A stretch of 64,000 bases of DNA from the NCBI GenBank assembly GCA_030762895.1, contig CM061063.1:56871196-56935195 (forward strand), read 5' to 3'. The stretch is from Sophora flavescens. Lineage: Eukaryota > Streptophyta > Magnoliopsida > Fabales > Fabaceae. The notes under the pieces are model-generated. The model ran no database searches, was not told the DNA's origin, and saw only the letters and a program-made list of their open reading frames with translations. Both the position numbers and the translations under genes were made by a program. Positions 9,888-22,200 of the stretch are shown piece by piece (position 1 is the stretch's first letter; each line of letters starts with the position of its first letter).

Positions 9888-11704
9888 ATGACGACTGGAG
9901 CTAGTACAAGTGGAAGTCATCAGACTGAAGGAGCCTCCCTAACCAGACCGCCTTACTTCAATGGAGAAAATTACAACTACTGGAAAGATAGATTTCAGTG
10001 GTTTATTCTATCCACAAACTCTGATCTTTGGGATGTCATCGCATATGGTCCACTCATTCCCAAGAATGATGATAACGCTGACAAACCAAAAGCTCAGTGA
10101 ACTGCTGCAGAAAAATCAAAATGGGAGCTGAACCACAAAGCCAGATACAACATCATTTGTGCTCTCAGTCCTGAGGAGTTTGAGAAGGTATGTGCCTGTG
10201 ACTCTGCAAAAGAAATATGGGACACCTTAGTTGTCACACATGAAGGAACAACAAAGGTCAAAGAGTCAAAGATTGCCATACTTGTTAGAAAGTATGAACT
10301 ATTCATCATGGAGGAAGGAGAATCTGCTGCTCAGATGATAGGAAGATTTCAAACTATCATCAACAGTTTAAAATCTCTTGGCAAAGTCTATACCAATGCT
10401 AAGAAGGTTGGTAAGATTCTGAGAAGTCTACCTAAACAGTGGATACCTTTGGTCACTGCTATCTCCCAAGCCAAGGATCTCACTACCTTGACTATGGATG
10501 AACTTCTTGGAACACTCACCGTGCATGAGCAAGAACTTGGAGATGAAGCTGCACCAAAGAAGGGCAAGTCAATTGCTCTGAAAGTTGATCAAAAGTTAGT
10601 AAAAGGTTCCAAGGCTCTGAAGGCAGATGAGTCATCCAGTGATGCTGACCTATCATAACTCGAGGATTCTGAGAGTGATGAAGAGTTGTCTCTCCTGACC
10701 AGGAAGATAAAGCTTCTCCTACAGAAAAAGAAGTTCAGGAGGGATAGGCCATTCAGAAGGTCCAACAAGGACAAGAACTTCAAAGAATCCACCTCAACAG
10801 ACAAAAGTCCAATTGTTTGCTATGAGTGCAAAAAGCCCGGTCACTTCAAGGCTGAATGTCCTCAACTCAAGAAGGCCCCTTTTAAGAAATTCTTAAATAA
10901 GAAGAAGAAAGGAATGATGGCTACTTGGGAGGATCTAAGTCAACATCTTCTGATGAAGAAATTGAGGAAGAAGCCAATCTCTGTTTGATGGCCAACACTG
11001 AATCAGACTCTGATGATGAGGTACATCCTGACTATGAGGAATTACTTGATGCTTATGAGGAGTTGTTGGAGGAATCCAACTGCTTATCTAAAGCCTTCAA
11101 ATCCCTCAAGAGAAAGTATGTAAAGCTCACCAGTGAGCATAAACAGAAATCTCAAGAGTGCGAGAAGCTGGCTAAAGAGAACAGTGAGCTGAAGACTGAA
11201 AAGTCTAATGAAGCTAAGATCTCAAGTGAAACATCACCATCTGAAGAAGTTGAAAAACTTCAACAGAAAGTGGAAGAGCTCACTTCTGATCTTGCCAATT
11301 TTGTTAATGGTAGAGACAATCTGACTAAGCTACTTGGCATTCAGAAGCACTCTCTTAACAAAGAAGGTATTGGATATGTCCATCAGACACATCATAAAGT
11401 ATCAACTAAAGCTTCTAAAGTATCTGTTAAGTCAACTATAACCAAATCAACACCTATTTGTAACTCCTGTGGAAAAACTGGGCATGTTATGTCTAAGTGT
11501 ATCCATAAGAAGATAAGGAAGTCTTTACAGACTCCTAGAACTAATAGAAAAGGACCCAGAAAAATATGGGTACCTAAAGATCAAATAATTTTTGTTGCAG
11601 ATGTCCTCAACAGGACAAAGAAAACACCACTGCTGGTATCTGGACAGTGGCTGCTCGCGACATATGATAGGAGAAAGGTCTATGTTCCTAGACCTCCAAC
11701 TTAA
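9888..11704 (+). pseudogene. Gag region of element B, broken
   Basis: The start MTTGASTSGSHQ leads into a UBN2-type gag (PPYFNGENYNYWKDRFQWF). A CCHC knuckle CYECKKPGHFKAEC is near 10820-10860, followed by an acidic Ser-rich part, a coiled coil (about 11030-11320, KCEKLAKENSELKTEK-like heptads) and a second knuckle CNSCGKTGHVMSKC near 11458-11500. A long gag with coiled coil and distal knuckle is a Sirevirus trait. The frame is cut by a TGA at 10098, a TAA at 10656, a frameshift between about 10920 and 10945, and another near 11640 at the protease. No functional Gag can be made from this copy. Confidence 0.88.
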
Positions 11705-14700
11705 GAAAGTAGGACACGTTGCCTTCAGAGGAAATCAAAAAAGGAAAGTTATAGGTATTGGTACTATTGGTGGTAAACCCCCTCTTCCCTCTATATCTAA
11801 TGTTCTTATGGTTAAAGGATTAAGACACAATTTTCTTAGCATAAGTCAATTATGTGATGGTGGTTTTGATGTTTCCTTTACCAAGGATGTATGCATAGTT
11901 AAAGACTGTAGTGGCAAAACCTTCTTTTCAGCTAAAAGGCAACAAAATCTTTATAAGATTGAACTGTCTGATCTCTCAGATCAAAGTGTAACCTGTCTGA
12001 AGTCTAAAGAGGATGAAAGATGGTTATGGCATAAGAAACTAGGACATGCTAGTATGAAACTAATTTCTGAATTAAAAAGGAATAATCTCGTGAGAGGATT
12101 GCCTGATATTAGCTTTAAGAAAGATGTCTTGTGTGATGCATGTCAGAGAGGTAAACAGATAAAATCAAATTTCAAATCTAAAAACCAAGTATCAACCTCT
12201 AGACCTCTTCAGTTGTTACACATGGATCTGTTTGGACCAGTTAGTGTTGCCAGCCTGGCTGGAAGAAAATATGGATTTGTCATAGTTGATGACTATTCTA
12301 GATACACATGGGTACTCTTCCTAACACATAAGGATGAGTCTTTTAAGGTTTTCTCAGTATTCTGCAAAAGAGTACAAAATGAGCAGGGTTTCTATATTTC
12401 TACCCTTAGAAGTGATCATGGGGGAGAATTTGAAAATGAGCAGTTTAGACAGTTCTGTGAGGAGAATGGAATCTCTCACAATTTCTCTGCACCTAGAACT
12501 CCACAGCAAAATGGAGTGGTTGAGAGAAAGAACAAATCTCTGCAAGAGATGGCTAGATCTATGCTCAATGAAAATAATCTCCCCAAGTACTTCTGGGCAG
12601 AAGCTGTAAACACTGCTTGCTATGTACAAAACAGAATACTTATTAGGCCTTTTCTAAAAAGGACTCCTTATGAATTGTGGAAAGGAAAAAGCCCCAACAT
12701 ATCTTATTTTCATGCTTTTGGATGTGAATGTTTTATTCTGAATACCAAAGATAATCTTGGAAAATTTGATTCTAAGGTAGATAAAGGTATTTTCGTAGGT
12801 TATTCTGAAAAGTCCAAGACTTTTAGAGTTTACAATTCAAGAACTTGTATTATTGAAGAATCTGTTCATGTTAAATTCAATGATGGTTTAAATACTGATA
12901 AAGAACTATCAGATCTAGAAGATGATCTTTCAGGTCTTGATATAAACAAGCCAGAAAGTCAACAACCAGATCTAACCAAAACAGAACCTGTGCCCGAGGC
13001 TGAAAGACAAGTGGAACAGACCAGTCAGCAGACAAGTCAAGATCTTTATGATGATCTCAAAAGGGATTGGAAGTTCAACACTAATCATCCTAAGGATCTT
13101 ATTATTGGAAATCCTTCTGAAGGAGTAAGAACCAGATCCACATTAAGAGAATCAAGCAATGCGGCCTTTATTTCAGATTTGGAGCCTAAACGCATTGAAG
13201 AAGCTCTTGAGGATGAAAGTTGGATTCTTGCTATGCAAGAAGAACTTAACCAGTTCACCAGAAATGATGTCTGGACTCTTGTCTCTAAGCCTAAAAATAA
13301 GTCAGTTATTGGAACAAGATGGGTCTTCAAAAACAAATTAGATGAAGATGGTAAAGTTGTCAAAAATAAAGCAAGGTTAGTAGCTCAAGGCTATAACCAA
13401 CAAGAAGGTATTGATTATACTGAAACCTTTGCACCTATAGCTAGAATAGAAGACATACACATTTTAATGTCATATGCTGCACAATACCAAATTACCCTAT
13501 TTCAAATGGATGTAAAAAGTTCTTTTCTAAATGGTATAATTGAAGAAGAAGTGTATGTTAAACAACCCCCTGGTTTTGAGGATAATGATAAACCAGATCA
13601 CGTTTTCAAACTTAAAAAGGCATTATATGGTTTGAAACAAGCACCTAGAGCAGGGTATGATAGACTCGGTTCTTTTCTCATGCATAATAGTTTTACTAGA
13701 GGACAAGTAGACACTACTCTGTTCAAAAAATGCTCTAAAGAGAACTTTATTATAGTTCAAATATATGTTGATGATATTATTATTTTTGGAGCAACTAATG
13801 AAAATCTATGCAAGGAATTTTCAAATCTAATGCAAGCTGAATTTGAGATGAGCATGATGGGAGAATTGAAGTTCTTCCTTGGATTACAAATCAAGCAGAC
13901 AAGTGATGGAATTTACATTCATCAACAAAAATATACCAAGGAGATACTCAAGAAATACAAAATGGAAAATGCAAAGCTCATAAAAACCCCTATGCAACCC
14001 AATGCAAAACTAAGCAAAGATGATGAAGGTAAAAAGGTAGATCAAACTGTCTACAGAGGTATGATTGACTCTCTATTGTACTTAACTTCAAGCAGACCTG
14101 ACATTCAATTTAGTGTATGTATGTGTGCTAGATTCCAATCTGATCCTGGAGAATCTCATCTTAAGGCTGTAAAAAGAATATTTAGATATTTACTTGGAAT
14201 TACTAATCTTGGTTTGCTGTATTTAAGATCAAAAGAATACAGATTAGTGGGATATTGTGATGCTGATTTTGCTGGAGACAGAATAGAAAGAAAAAGCACC
14301 AGTGGAGGTTGTCACTTCATTGGAGCAAGTTTAGTCCCATGGTCAAGCAAGAGGCAGACAACCATTGCCTTGTCTACTGCTGAAGCAGAATACATCTCTG
14401 CTGCTAGTTGCTGCTCTCAACTCTTATGGGTAAAACATCAACTTGAGGATTACTCTATTTATGAACATAACATATCTGTATGGTGTGATAATTCCAGTGC
14501 TATATGCTTAACTAAAAATCCAATTCAGCATTCTAAGGCTAAGCATATTGAAATCAAACATCATTTCATTAGGGATTATGTTCAAAAAGGCATCTTTGAT
14601 ATTAAGTTTGTTAAAACTGAAAATCAATGGGCTGATATTTTCACTAAACCCCTCGCAGAAGAAAGGTTTTTATTTATTAGAGATAATCTAAACATGCATT

Positions 14701-14714
14701 GCATTGTTGAATGA
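11592..14714 (+). pseudogene. Pol of element B: protease, integrase, RT, RNase H
   Basis: One long open frame of about 1,040 codons. In order it holds protease YLDSGCSRHM, GAG_pre-integrase (LWHKKLGHAS, CDACQRGKQ), and integrase with HMDLFGP, LRSDHGGEFE and NGVVERKNKSLQ supplying the D,D,E acids. RT follows with GTRWVFKNKLDEDG, QMDVKSSFLNG and YVDDIIIFG, then RNase H with LSTAEAEYISAA and DIFTKPLAEERF. The frame itself is uninterrupted, but it is out of phase with gag, so I treat it as part of a defective element. Two residues look off-consensus: S for A in DVKSSFLNG, and G for W after QAPRA. It ends MHCIVE, 360 bp before the 3' LTR. Confidence 0.88.
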
Positions 14715-15073
14715 CATGTCTGAATGTTAAGCTGTCTGTGATAAATCTGTCATTACTCCTATATACATGTTCTTTCAACTAAGCATTAGTTCAGGGGGAG
14801 TAATGATACAATAGTTTAAGTGGAGTATGTCTAACCCTTTTTGATAAAACACATAAATAAAACTTGATAACCCTTTTTGATGTTGACAAAAGGGGGAGAA
14901 AGGGAGAAATGAATAGGGAGAATGGTGGGAGAAATAGAATGGGAGAATGAATATGATATGACCTGTTCACTTAAGAAAATTTCAACCTGTCTATATATGC
15001 TATTTTCTTTGTTGATATTTTCTAAGGTTCATTAAATCATCTCAATGTTTGTCATCATCAAAAAGGGGGAGAT
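14715..15073 (+). other. 3' untranslated region of B with repeated polypurine tracts
   Basis: Three G-rich purine tracts are spaced through it: TCAGGGGGAGTAATG near 14790, AAAAGGGGGAGAAAGGGAG near 14888, and AAAAAGGGGGAGAT at 15060-15072 next to the LTR. The last is the functional position for plus-strand priming. Repeated tracts upstream of the 3' LTR are a reported Sirevirus signature. No ORF is present. Confidence 0.75.
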
Positions 15074-16969
15074 TGTTAAGTCTCTAAAATGTTTGATATG
15101 CATTTCCCTAAGTTTTGATTAAAAATAAACATTGGTTAATGATTTAATTAACCTTCATATTGGTTGTTAACCTATCTATTGAGTGTGCAGATTAAAAAAA
15201 TAGAATCAGACGTCCAACAAAGTGAAACAAGCAGACGTCCAACAAAGTGTAACAAGCAGACGTCCAACACTATAGTTTTGAAGCGCACGTCCAAAACACA
15301 AGAGAAAGAAACCCGCATCCAATAAAAATATCAGAAGGCCGCGTCCACTAAAAATATCAGAAGGCAGCGTCTACTCAAAGTATCAGAAAAACCCGTCCAG
15401 TGAGGTATCAAAATTATCCGTCCAATGACGTGGCACTTGGAGCGCGTCCATCAAAGTATCAGAATAGCGCGTCCATCAAAATATCAGAAAAGACCGTCCA
15501 GTGAGGTATCAGAAAGGTCCATCCAATGACGTGGCAGATGGAGCTCTTCCATTAAGGAATCAGATGGAGCTCGTCCATTAAGGAATCACTTTGAGCTCGT
15601 CCAATAAAGTATCAGCAATGCGCGTCCAATGACGTGGAAAATGGTGCTCGTCCATTAAGGTCAGAATGTTTCCATCCACCAGAGTAACTGAGACTCTCGT
15701 CCACCAGACTAACAGAGGCTCTCGTCCACTAAAGGTGATAGAAGCTCTCGTCCACTAAAGGTAACAGAAGTGCTCGTCCACTAAAGGTGACAGAAGCGCT
15801 CGTCCACTAGTCTTTAGATTTGTTGAGTCCTTAATATGGAGCTCGTCTACTAGCCCGGATGAAAACTCAAATGACTAGACAGACGTGATTATTTTCAAGA
15901 TGGAAGCACTTATCTTATGATCGCGAATTCTTTAAGGATTATCAGAATCTTGGTTCAAGAACCAGAAAGAGACTTGAAGCCTTCTCTCCTACTCAGTTTC
16001 ACGATTATCAAGAAAATTCAGAAGCTACTCTCTCAAGCAACCTTGGATAATCAGAACCAAAGACCAGTTAATGAATGCTTCCAACGTGCTTTATTCCCTA
16101 GTACCTCTGGTCCTCACACAAAAAGGGAAGTGTACTCAAAGAAAGTACAAAAAGCTCTGCTCAACTTTGATATGGTCAGTAGCACGATGAATAAAGCCAT
16201 GATCCTTCATGTTAGAATACAACCAACTACTCTATTGCATTAATGGTTGCCCCTAACCAAACTATTGCATTAATGACTACTCAGAACGACTCTATTGCAA
16301 TTAATGAAGTTCTGCTTGAAGCCAACATCTGAGAGGATGTCTCTAACGGATCCTAAATGCTTGAAGACCATAAATACAGAAGCCATTGAAAATGAAGAAA
16401 GCGAATACACATTGCATTAAAAACGCCATTACTCTGAGCATTTATTTCTTCATTCTTTTATTCTTTATTCTTCAATCATTTTGAAGTTATTACGCAGACT
16501 TTCCTGAGCCTTACATTTAAACCGCTCTCTGAGTGTTAGTGAAAGATCTGCCTGTGAGAAATTGTATTTATTACAAACCAAATCTCTCAAACAAACCTAA
16601 GTGAGCCTGAAGAGGCTAGGTGTGAAAACAATACTTGTCTTGAGCCTGAAGAGGCTAGGTGTGCAAATAATACTTGAGTCTGTAACCTTATCAGTTATAG
16701 TGGATAAATCTTGGTGCTGTCAAGGACTAGACGTAGCTCTTTGATTTGAAGAGTGAACCAGGATAAATCACTGTGTCAATCTCTCTTCCCTTAAACTCTT
16801 TAATTGCTTTAGTTTTTCTTGCATCTGTCAAGTGGTGTGTGTGCAACAGTCACCCGTCCATCCTGTATTCTTCCACTCGTCCAAAAGCTAGCTTTCTGTT
16901 TGCGAAAAGATTTCAACTTTGATTAAATTCTGATAAACACAATTCCCGTGTTTATAGTTGTCTATTTCA
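15074..16969 (+). repeat. 3' LTR of element B
   Basis: TG..CA-bounded and closely matching 7873-9816. It has one fewer 38-bp GAGCCTGAAGAGG unit and a short deletion near the end. It is followed by the ATTCT target duplication. The 108-codon open frame at 15917 is an accident of the LTR. Confidence 0.9.
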
Positions 16970-16974
16970 ATTCT

Positions 16975-17196
16975 CTTCATCAATATAACAATTAAGTGTA
17001 ATTTAATTTCATTATTATTTGCCAAAAGTATCACCCCTTGTTTAGCCTTGATCCTTGCACTAGTTCGTGTAATTTAATTTCATTATTATTTGCCAAAAGG
17101 ATCACCCCTTGTTTAGCCTTGATCCTTGCACTAGTTTGTATTTATATACTCTACTGTAAATCAATTTGAATGTATCAATCAAATTAAACTTTCATA
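16975..17196 (+). repeat. 3' LTR of Copia A, second part
   Basis: Continues the LTR interrupted at 7872, with both copies of the 69-bp internal duplication, and ends TTTCATA like the 5' LTR. Confidence 0.85.
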
Positions 17197-18460
17197 CATA
17201 GAGTTTTCCCAAGTTTATAACTATATATTATTCACTCATTTTATTCCCGGGAATCTTTTATGCTTGAGAATAAATTTTTAAAACTTGTATCAAACATGGG
17301 AAACTTTTATTCTTATGCCTACATTCCCGGGAATATTTTTATAAAACTTGTACTGAATGCTATCTTATGGCACTGATTAAGAAATCAAGAATAGAAAAGA
17401 TATATTGAAAGTTGTTGTGTTTAAAATCTTGCAGAGTGATATAATTGTATTTCCCATAGAAACTCTTTCTGGTTTAGGAATCCTTAACCAGTATGGTTAG
17501 CATGACCCTTATTGAAATATTTAAATAATATCCTTAAAATACTTGTTAATCACGTCAAAATTTTAAATAAGGAAAATTTTCATTTGAAGATGGTTTATAA
17601 AATTTGGAGAAGTATCATTTTTTAAGTTTTTCAATAAAAGTTTGTTTTTATCGAAATCCTAGCAAGACCTTTTCCTTTTTCATCATAATATGGATCGTAC
17701 AGATACGGAACCTCGATATTATTCCTTGTTCCAATAGATTAAATACCTCGTAAAAGAACTCACAACTCAACTCGAGTTACGAGTATGAAGTATCAACACC
17801 TTAGTTCAAAGGTCCCCTCTTGCTCAGTCTAGTCACGATGACGTTGCCAACACCAAGGAACTATGCATGGCCGGCAAAAGCAAGCTTGGGCTTCTATTAA
17901 CTAACAAAAATTAGTTAACATTACGAAATCGATTTTTTTTCCTCAAAAAGTCTTTCTATCTTCACTCTATTCACCCTTATTTAATTTTTTTTTTTGGTTA
18001 CCATCTCATCTCCCTTGTAAACTCCCTTTGTCTCTCTTTGTGCAGCCTCTATGTGGTTCAATGACTATATACGTGACCATCGACATTCCCATAAGGTTCG
18101 ACCTCGCGACGGCCTCTTTGTGACCAATTAACCATACGCCCTCTTTGTGTTGTCTGCTGACATGTCGATGCCATCTTTGCTTGAGTTGCATTCTAAGTAA
18201 AAAAAAAAAAAGGCTCGAGTTTTGCTTTATTAGCTTTAAAAAGACCACACCTCATAATTTACTTTAAATCTCAATAGATGATGGGTGAGCCCTGAAACTA
18301 TGGATAACAACCTATGTTATCACAGGATAAAAACAGTTGAGTCATTAAACCATTTGGCCAACACCAACTCTTTTCGACAACCTAAAACCTTTTATGGCCA
18401 GAAGGGTAACGAAACTGAATTTGGGATGGGTGTTTACTTTATTGAATTGTAAACTGGGTT
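17197..18460. other. Intergenic: MITE right arm and gene-free sequence
   Basis: 17202-17380 (GAATATTCC/CCCGGGAAT words, ending GGCACTGATTAA) is the probable right arm of the small TIR element that hosts Copia A. 17480-17690 is a diverged direct copy of about 4405-4500. From 17700 to 18460 I see no gene; the open frame at 18006-18248 has no recognisable similarity. Confidence 0.4.
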
Positions 18461-18463
18461 GGG

Positions 18464-18995
18464 CTATGGTGCACCACCCACATTTTATACCACCTACTAT
18501 ATTATTCATGTGGCAAATTTTGGGCCAATCAAATTGTCACATGGGTTGGTCAAAATTTAAAACTTTCTAGTTGTATTATACCGTAGTCAAACTATATGAA
18601 TATAGTATATTGTAGTATAATATATGTGCTTTTTTGTATTTACAAATTTACCTCATATTAAAATAATATTTTTTTATTAAAAAAACGGATTATATTGCAA
18701 AATGTTATTGACAACGAACATTATTTTAATTCATATTAAAATATTATTTTACAATATAATCGGTTTTTTTAATCAAAAAACATTATTTTAATATGTGTTA
18801 AATTTGCGAATACAAAGAGTACATATACTATATTACAATATATTGTATTCATATAGTTTGACTACAGTATAATACAACTAGAAAGTTTGAAATTTTGACC
18901 AAACCCATGTGGCAATTTGATTGATCCAAAATTTACCACATATGGGTGATGTAGTAGGTGGTGCAAAATATGAGTGGCAGCTTAGCCCAACCCCT
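18464..18995. mobile_element. Long foldback MITE, about 530 bp, nearly all stem
   Basis: The ends GGTTGGGCTATGGTGCACCA and TAGTAGGTGGTGCAAAATAT..TTAGCCCAACC are inverted repeats. Complementarity runs inward for about 250 bp per arm (for example CTAGTTGTATTATAC with GTATAATACAACTAG) to a centre near 18720. There is no coding capacity. A transcript would fold into one long hairpin, so it is a plausible small-RNA source. Confidence 0.8.
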
Positions 18996-19241
18996 TATAT
19001 AATGCATTATACGGTTTTATATTTATGTTACTGTTGTTACATATTTCTACAATTTTAGCAAATGAAGAAGTACATATAAACTTTAATCTACTTATTTATC
19101 ACAATAACACAAAACAAAATAGCATATTGACAAGATCCACCCCATGTACCATGTCCCAGTATCCATACCATAACCTGAAACATATCGCATTCTTAGAAAC
19201 CATATTGCAAGGTGAACCCATGTCAAATGCATGCATGTTTT

Positions 19242-22200
19242 TCATGGTCTTGCCTCTAACATTGTGATCGAAAGTTCATTTGGAGAAAACACTTCACAAT
19301 TTGCCAACAAAGCGTCTTCTTCAAGTGTACTATCTCTTCCGATGTAAAAAGCAGGAACCTTCGGCTTAGGCAATAATTTCTCACCATTCAACATTAGAAC
19401 CACTGATGACATGTCTGGCCTTTCTTGTGGTCTTTGTTGCACACATAATAGGCCCACTTGTATGCATCTTATGACTTCAGAAGGTATGCAAATTTCCTGT
19501 AACACTTCATCCAATAGTTCCAGTTCCCTCCCTTCGCTCCATAGTCTCCATGCCTAAAATCAGAGCAATGAAATTAGTGAGAAGGAAGCAATTAAATTTG
19601 GCTGAATAGCTAAGTAGTCATTATGCTTACATGTCCTAGAAGATTATGACTATGTTCTGGGTCTGAAAATTCTCTGTTCTTCTTGCCACTTACAACCTCT
19701 AGAACTATCACACCATAACTAAAGACATCTGATTTCATTGAAAAATGGCCACGTACAGCATACTCAGGAGGCATGTAACCACTGAAAGTATTTTCAAACT
19801 AAAATAAGTGACAATGCAACCCCACAAAATTAATAAGGAAGAAGTTTACTTACTATGTTCCAGCTATCCTATTCGTGTTCGCCCCGACTTGATCTCCCAA
19901 CAATGTTCGAGCAAGCCCAAAGTCTGATATTTTTGGATCCAAGTTTGCATCTAATAGAATATTGCTGGTTTTCAAATCCCTATGAATAATCCTCAGTCTA
20001 GAGTCCTGATGAAGATAAAGAAGTCCTCGAGCAATGCCACTGATAATTTTGAAACGCTTAGACCAATCAAGCAACCTCTTTCTAGTTTCATCTAGTCAAT
20101 TACACACACATGTTTAGCATACCACATGCAGTCTCCATAATTGTACAAACTACAGATAAGGAATAAGAATGGCACATATTTTTCAGTGTAAATTATGAAG
20201 GTTCAAACCAAAAATAACGTTGTCCAAGCTTTTGTTGGGCATGTATTCATAGATCAGCATTATTTCCTCTGCTTCGATGCAGCAACCGCGAAGCTTCACA
20301 AGGTTACGGTGCTGAAGTTTGGCAATCAACACCACTTCATTTTTGAACTCCTCCAACCCTTGTCCTGAGTTCTTCGAAAGCCTTTTCACAGCTAATTCTT
20401 GTCCATCTGCCAGTGTTCCCTGACAATAATCTTCTTCAATAGTTAAGAATGAATTTTATAAGGAAAATCGAAATTCTTGATAACTTTTGTACTACCTTGT
20501 ATACTGGTCCAAAACCACCTTCTCCCAGTTTGTTTCTGCTTGAAAAATTATCAGTGGCTTTAGCTATGATTGCCAAATCAAATGTTGGAAGATAAATGTC
20601 TTCCTTCCGCAGCATATTTTCATAATGCTTCCTGTAAATTATTCTTGCTACCCCTGGTTGGTTGGAAGAAAACAGTAGATAAGTACTATATGACACATAA
20701 TATGTACTTTTTTCCTATTCCCTTTTTCATTTCACTACTTACTATCATATCTTAGATGTTAAATTATCTCACACATAATTTACCTCGCTTTTTATTTACC
20801 AATATGCAGGAACATACTGCTAATCCAAAAGTAATCACACAAACTGCAATTGCTACCAGCTTCTTCTTGTTTCCATGGCCATTAACCATAACATGATCTG
20901 ACGGATGCAAAGCATGATTAATTAGTGTTACAGCTCAATTGATGCTGACATCATGAGTGACTGATTTCTTTAAAGTGAGGGAGTGTGTAGAGAAAGGTAA
21001 TGTACTTGAATTGGCCCCTACTTTCTACCGGAAAAAAAAAAATGGTCCCTATTATGGGAGAAAATTGGAAATAAGTCACACAATGAAAGCAGTGTAATAA
21101 CTAACAAGCATCACTAATAACATCTTAGGTAGTCATTAGCATAATCTTGTAACCTGCAGATATTGGTTTCAATTGTTGCAAAACCAAAATTTCTACTGAA
21201 CTCACATTTGGAATTCTCACTGCCTTGCTTCTCCCCTGCTTTGGTTAGAACTAGTATTTATGACTCGTGCAACCCACGGTAAAATGCAGGCATGAGTAAT
21301 ACATAGAATTCTTTGCGATTTGAGGGAAAAAAAAAGGTTCAATAGTCTACTTTTAAATATAAATATCATTCCTAAAAATTCATATAAAAATAAAATTTAA
21401 ATACATTTAAATTAATTATAAACATCCTTCATATAACATGACGATCTACATAACACTTGAGCTAAATATGAATTTGAAAAAGAAAATAGAACATAGATCC
21501 TTGAGATGACACTTGTTTAAAGTTTAAGTATATCCATGTAAGATTCTTCACCCCGTATAATGTAAATATATAAATATAAATATAAATACAAAACACTAAA
21601 ATATTGCATAATTGTATATAGATAAAAAAATATTTTAAACATATAATTAATTAGTTTTATTACAATAAATTATATAGGTAAAGATATACATGCAATGACT
21701 GCAAAACAATTTTATAAATCTTATCATTTTCCAAAATTTATTTAATGCTCTCTCAACCAAATTTTGTGTCCTTTCCATTTTTTGTCTTTATTTAATGCAT
21801 TGCACGAATGTTCTAATTCAACACCTCGATGATTTATTTTCCATTTGATGACTTCATTCAATATTTCCATTTGTGGGAACTCATTCAAAAAGGTTGTTGA
21901 AAAAGGATTGAACCTCATGATTACTAAATTTTTAAAAAGAAAAAAAATAAGAAAGAAAAACAAATACTGGAAAAAGGTTACATCATACCAAAATTTGTCA
22001 TTGCAGCTCAATAAATTATAGATTATATGGATTACAGATATATATGCATCATGTATAATAGTTAGAATATAAATTAGAACTAACCATTTCATTTTTTTAC
22101 TACATTAGTATTATAGTTCTCTATACATTTATTACTATATATACATCTTCAAAACAACAATTGCATTTCAAGCTTATGAATCATTTCTCAATGTATTTTA

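Larger units (their letters stand above)
7873..16969 (+). mobile_element. SIRE/Maximus-type Copia retrotransposon B, near full length
   Basis: LTRs of about 1.94 kb (7873-9816) and 1.90 kb (15074-16969) begin TGTTAAGTCTC and end GTCTATTTCA. The pentamer ATTCT stands at 7868-7872 and 16970-16974, a perfect target duplication. PBS TGGTATCAGAGC is at 9819. Internal order is gag, protease, integrase, RT, RNase H. The long LTR, the gag with coiled coil and second knuckle, DSGCS protease and repeated G-rich polypurine tracts fit the Sirevirus (SIRE/Maximus) lineage. By eye, the first 700 bp of the LTRs differ by about 2%. There is no room for an envelope-like gene between pol and 3' LTR (360 bp). 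Confidence 0.92.
4621..17196 (+). mobile_element. Copia element A (rearranged), host of element B
   Basis: LTRs start TGTTAGACAATGAAAT at 4621/4719 and 7773 and end near TTTCATA at about 5050 and 17196. A Copia primer-binding site follows the left LTR and a polypurine tract CTTGCGGGGG precedes the right LTR, so the element's sense strand is +. The right LTR is split at 7872 by element B and resumes at 16975. Flanking pentamers AATAG (4616-4620) and CATAG (17197-17201) are a near-match target duplication. The interior is not normal: gag-protease and integrase blocks lie antisense and in swapped order, while the RNase H tail is in the sense direction. Confidence 0.8.

Noticed and set aside
15917..16243. 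108-codon frame in the 3' LTR of B, also 93 codons in the 5' LTR
   Set aside because: It lies wholly in LTR sequence, differs by frame-changing indels between the LTRs, and has no domain.
18006..18248. 80-codon minus-strand frame
   Set aside because: Low-complexity start, no similarity recognised, no gene context.
21742..22092. 116-codon minus-strand frame in intron 1 of the receptor kinase
   Set aside because: Very AT-rich Ile/Phe/Asn-rich translation typical of intron sequence.
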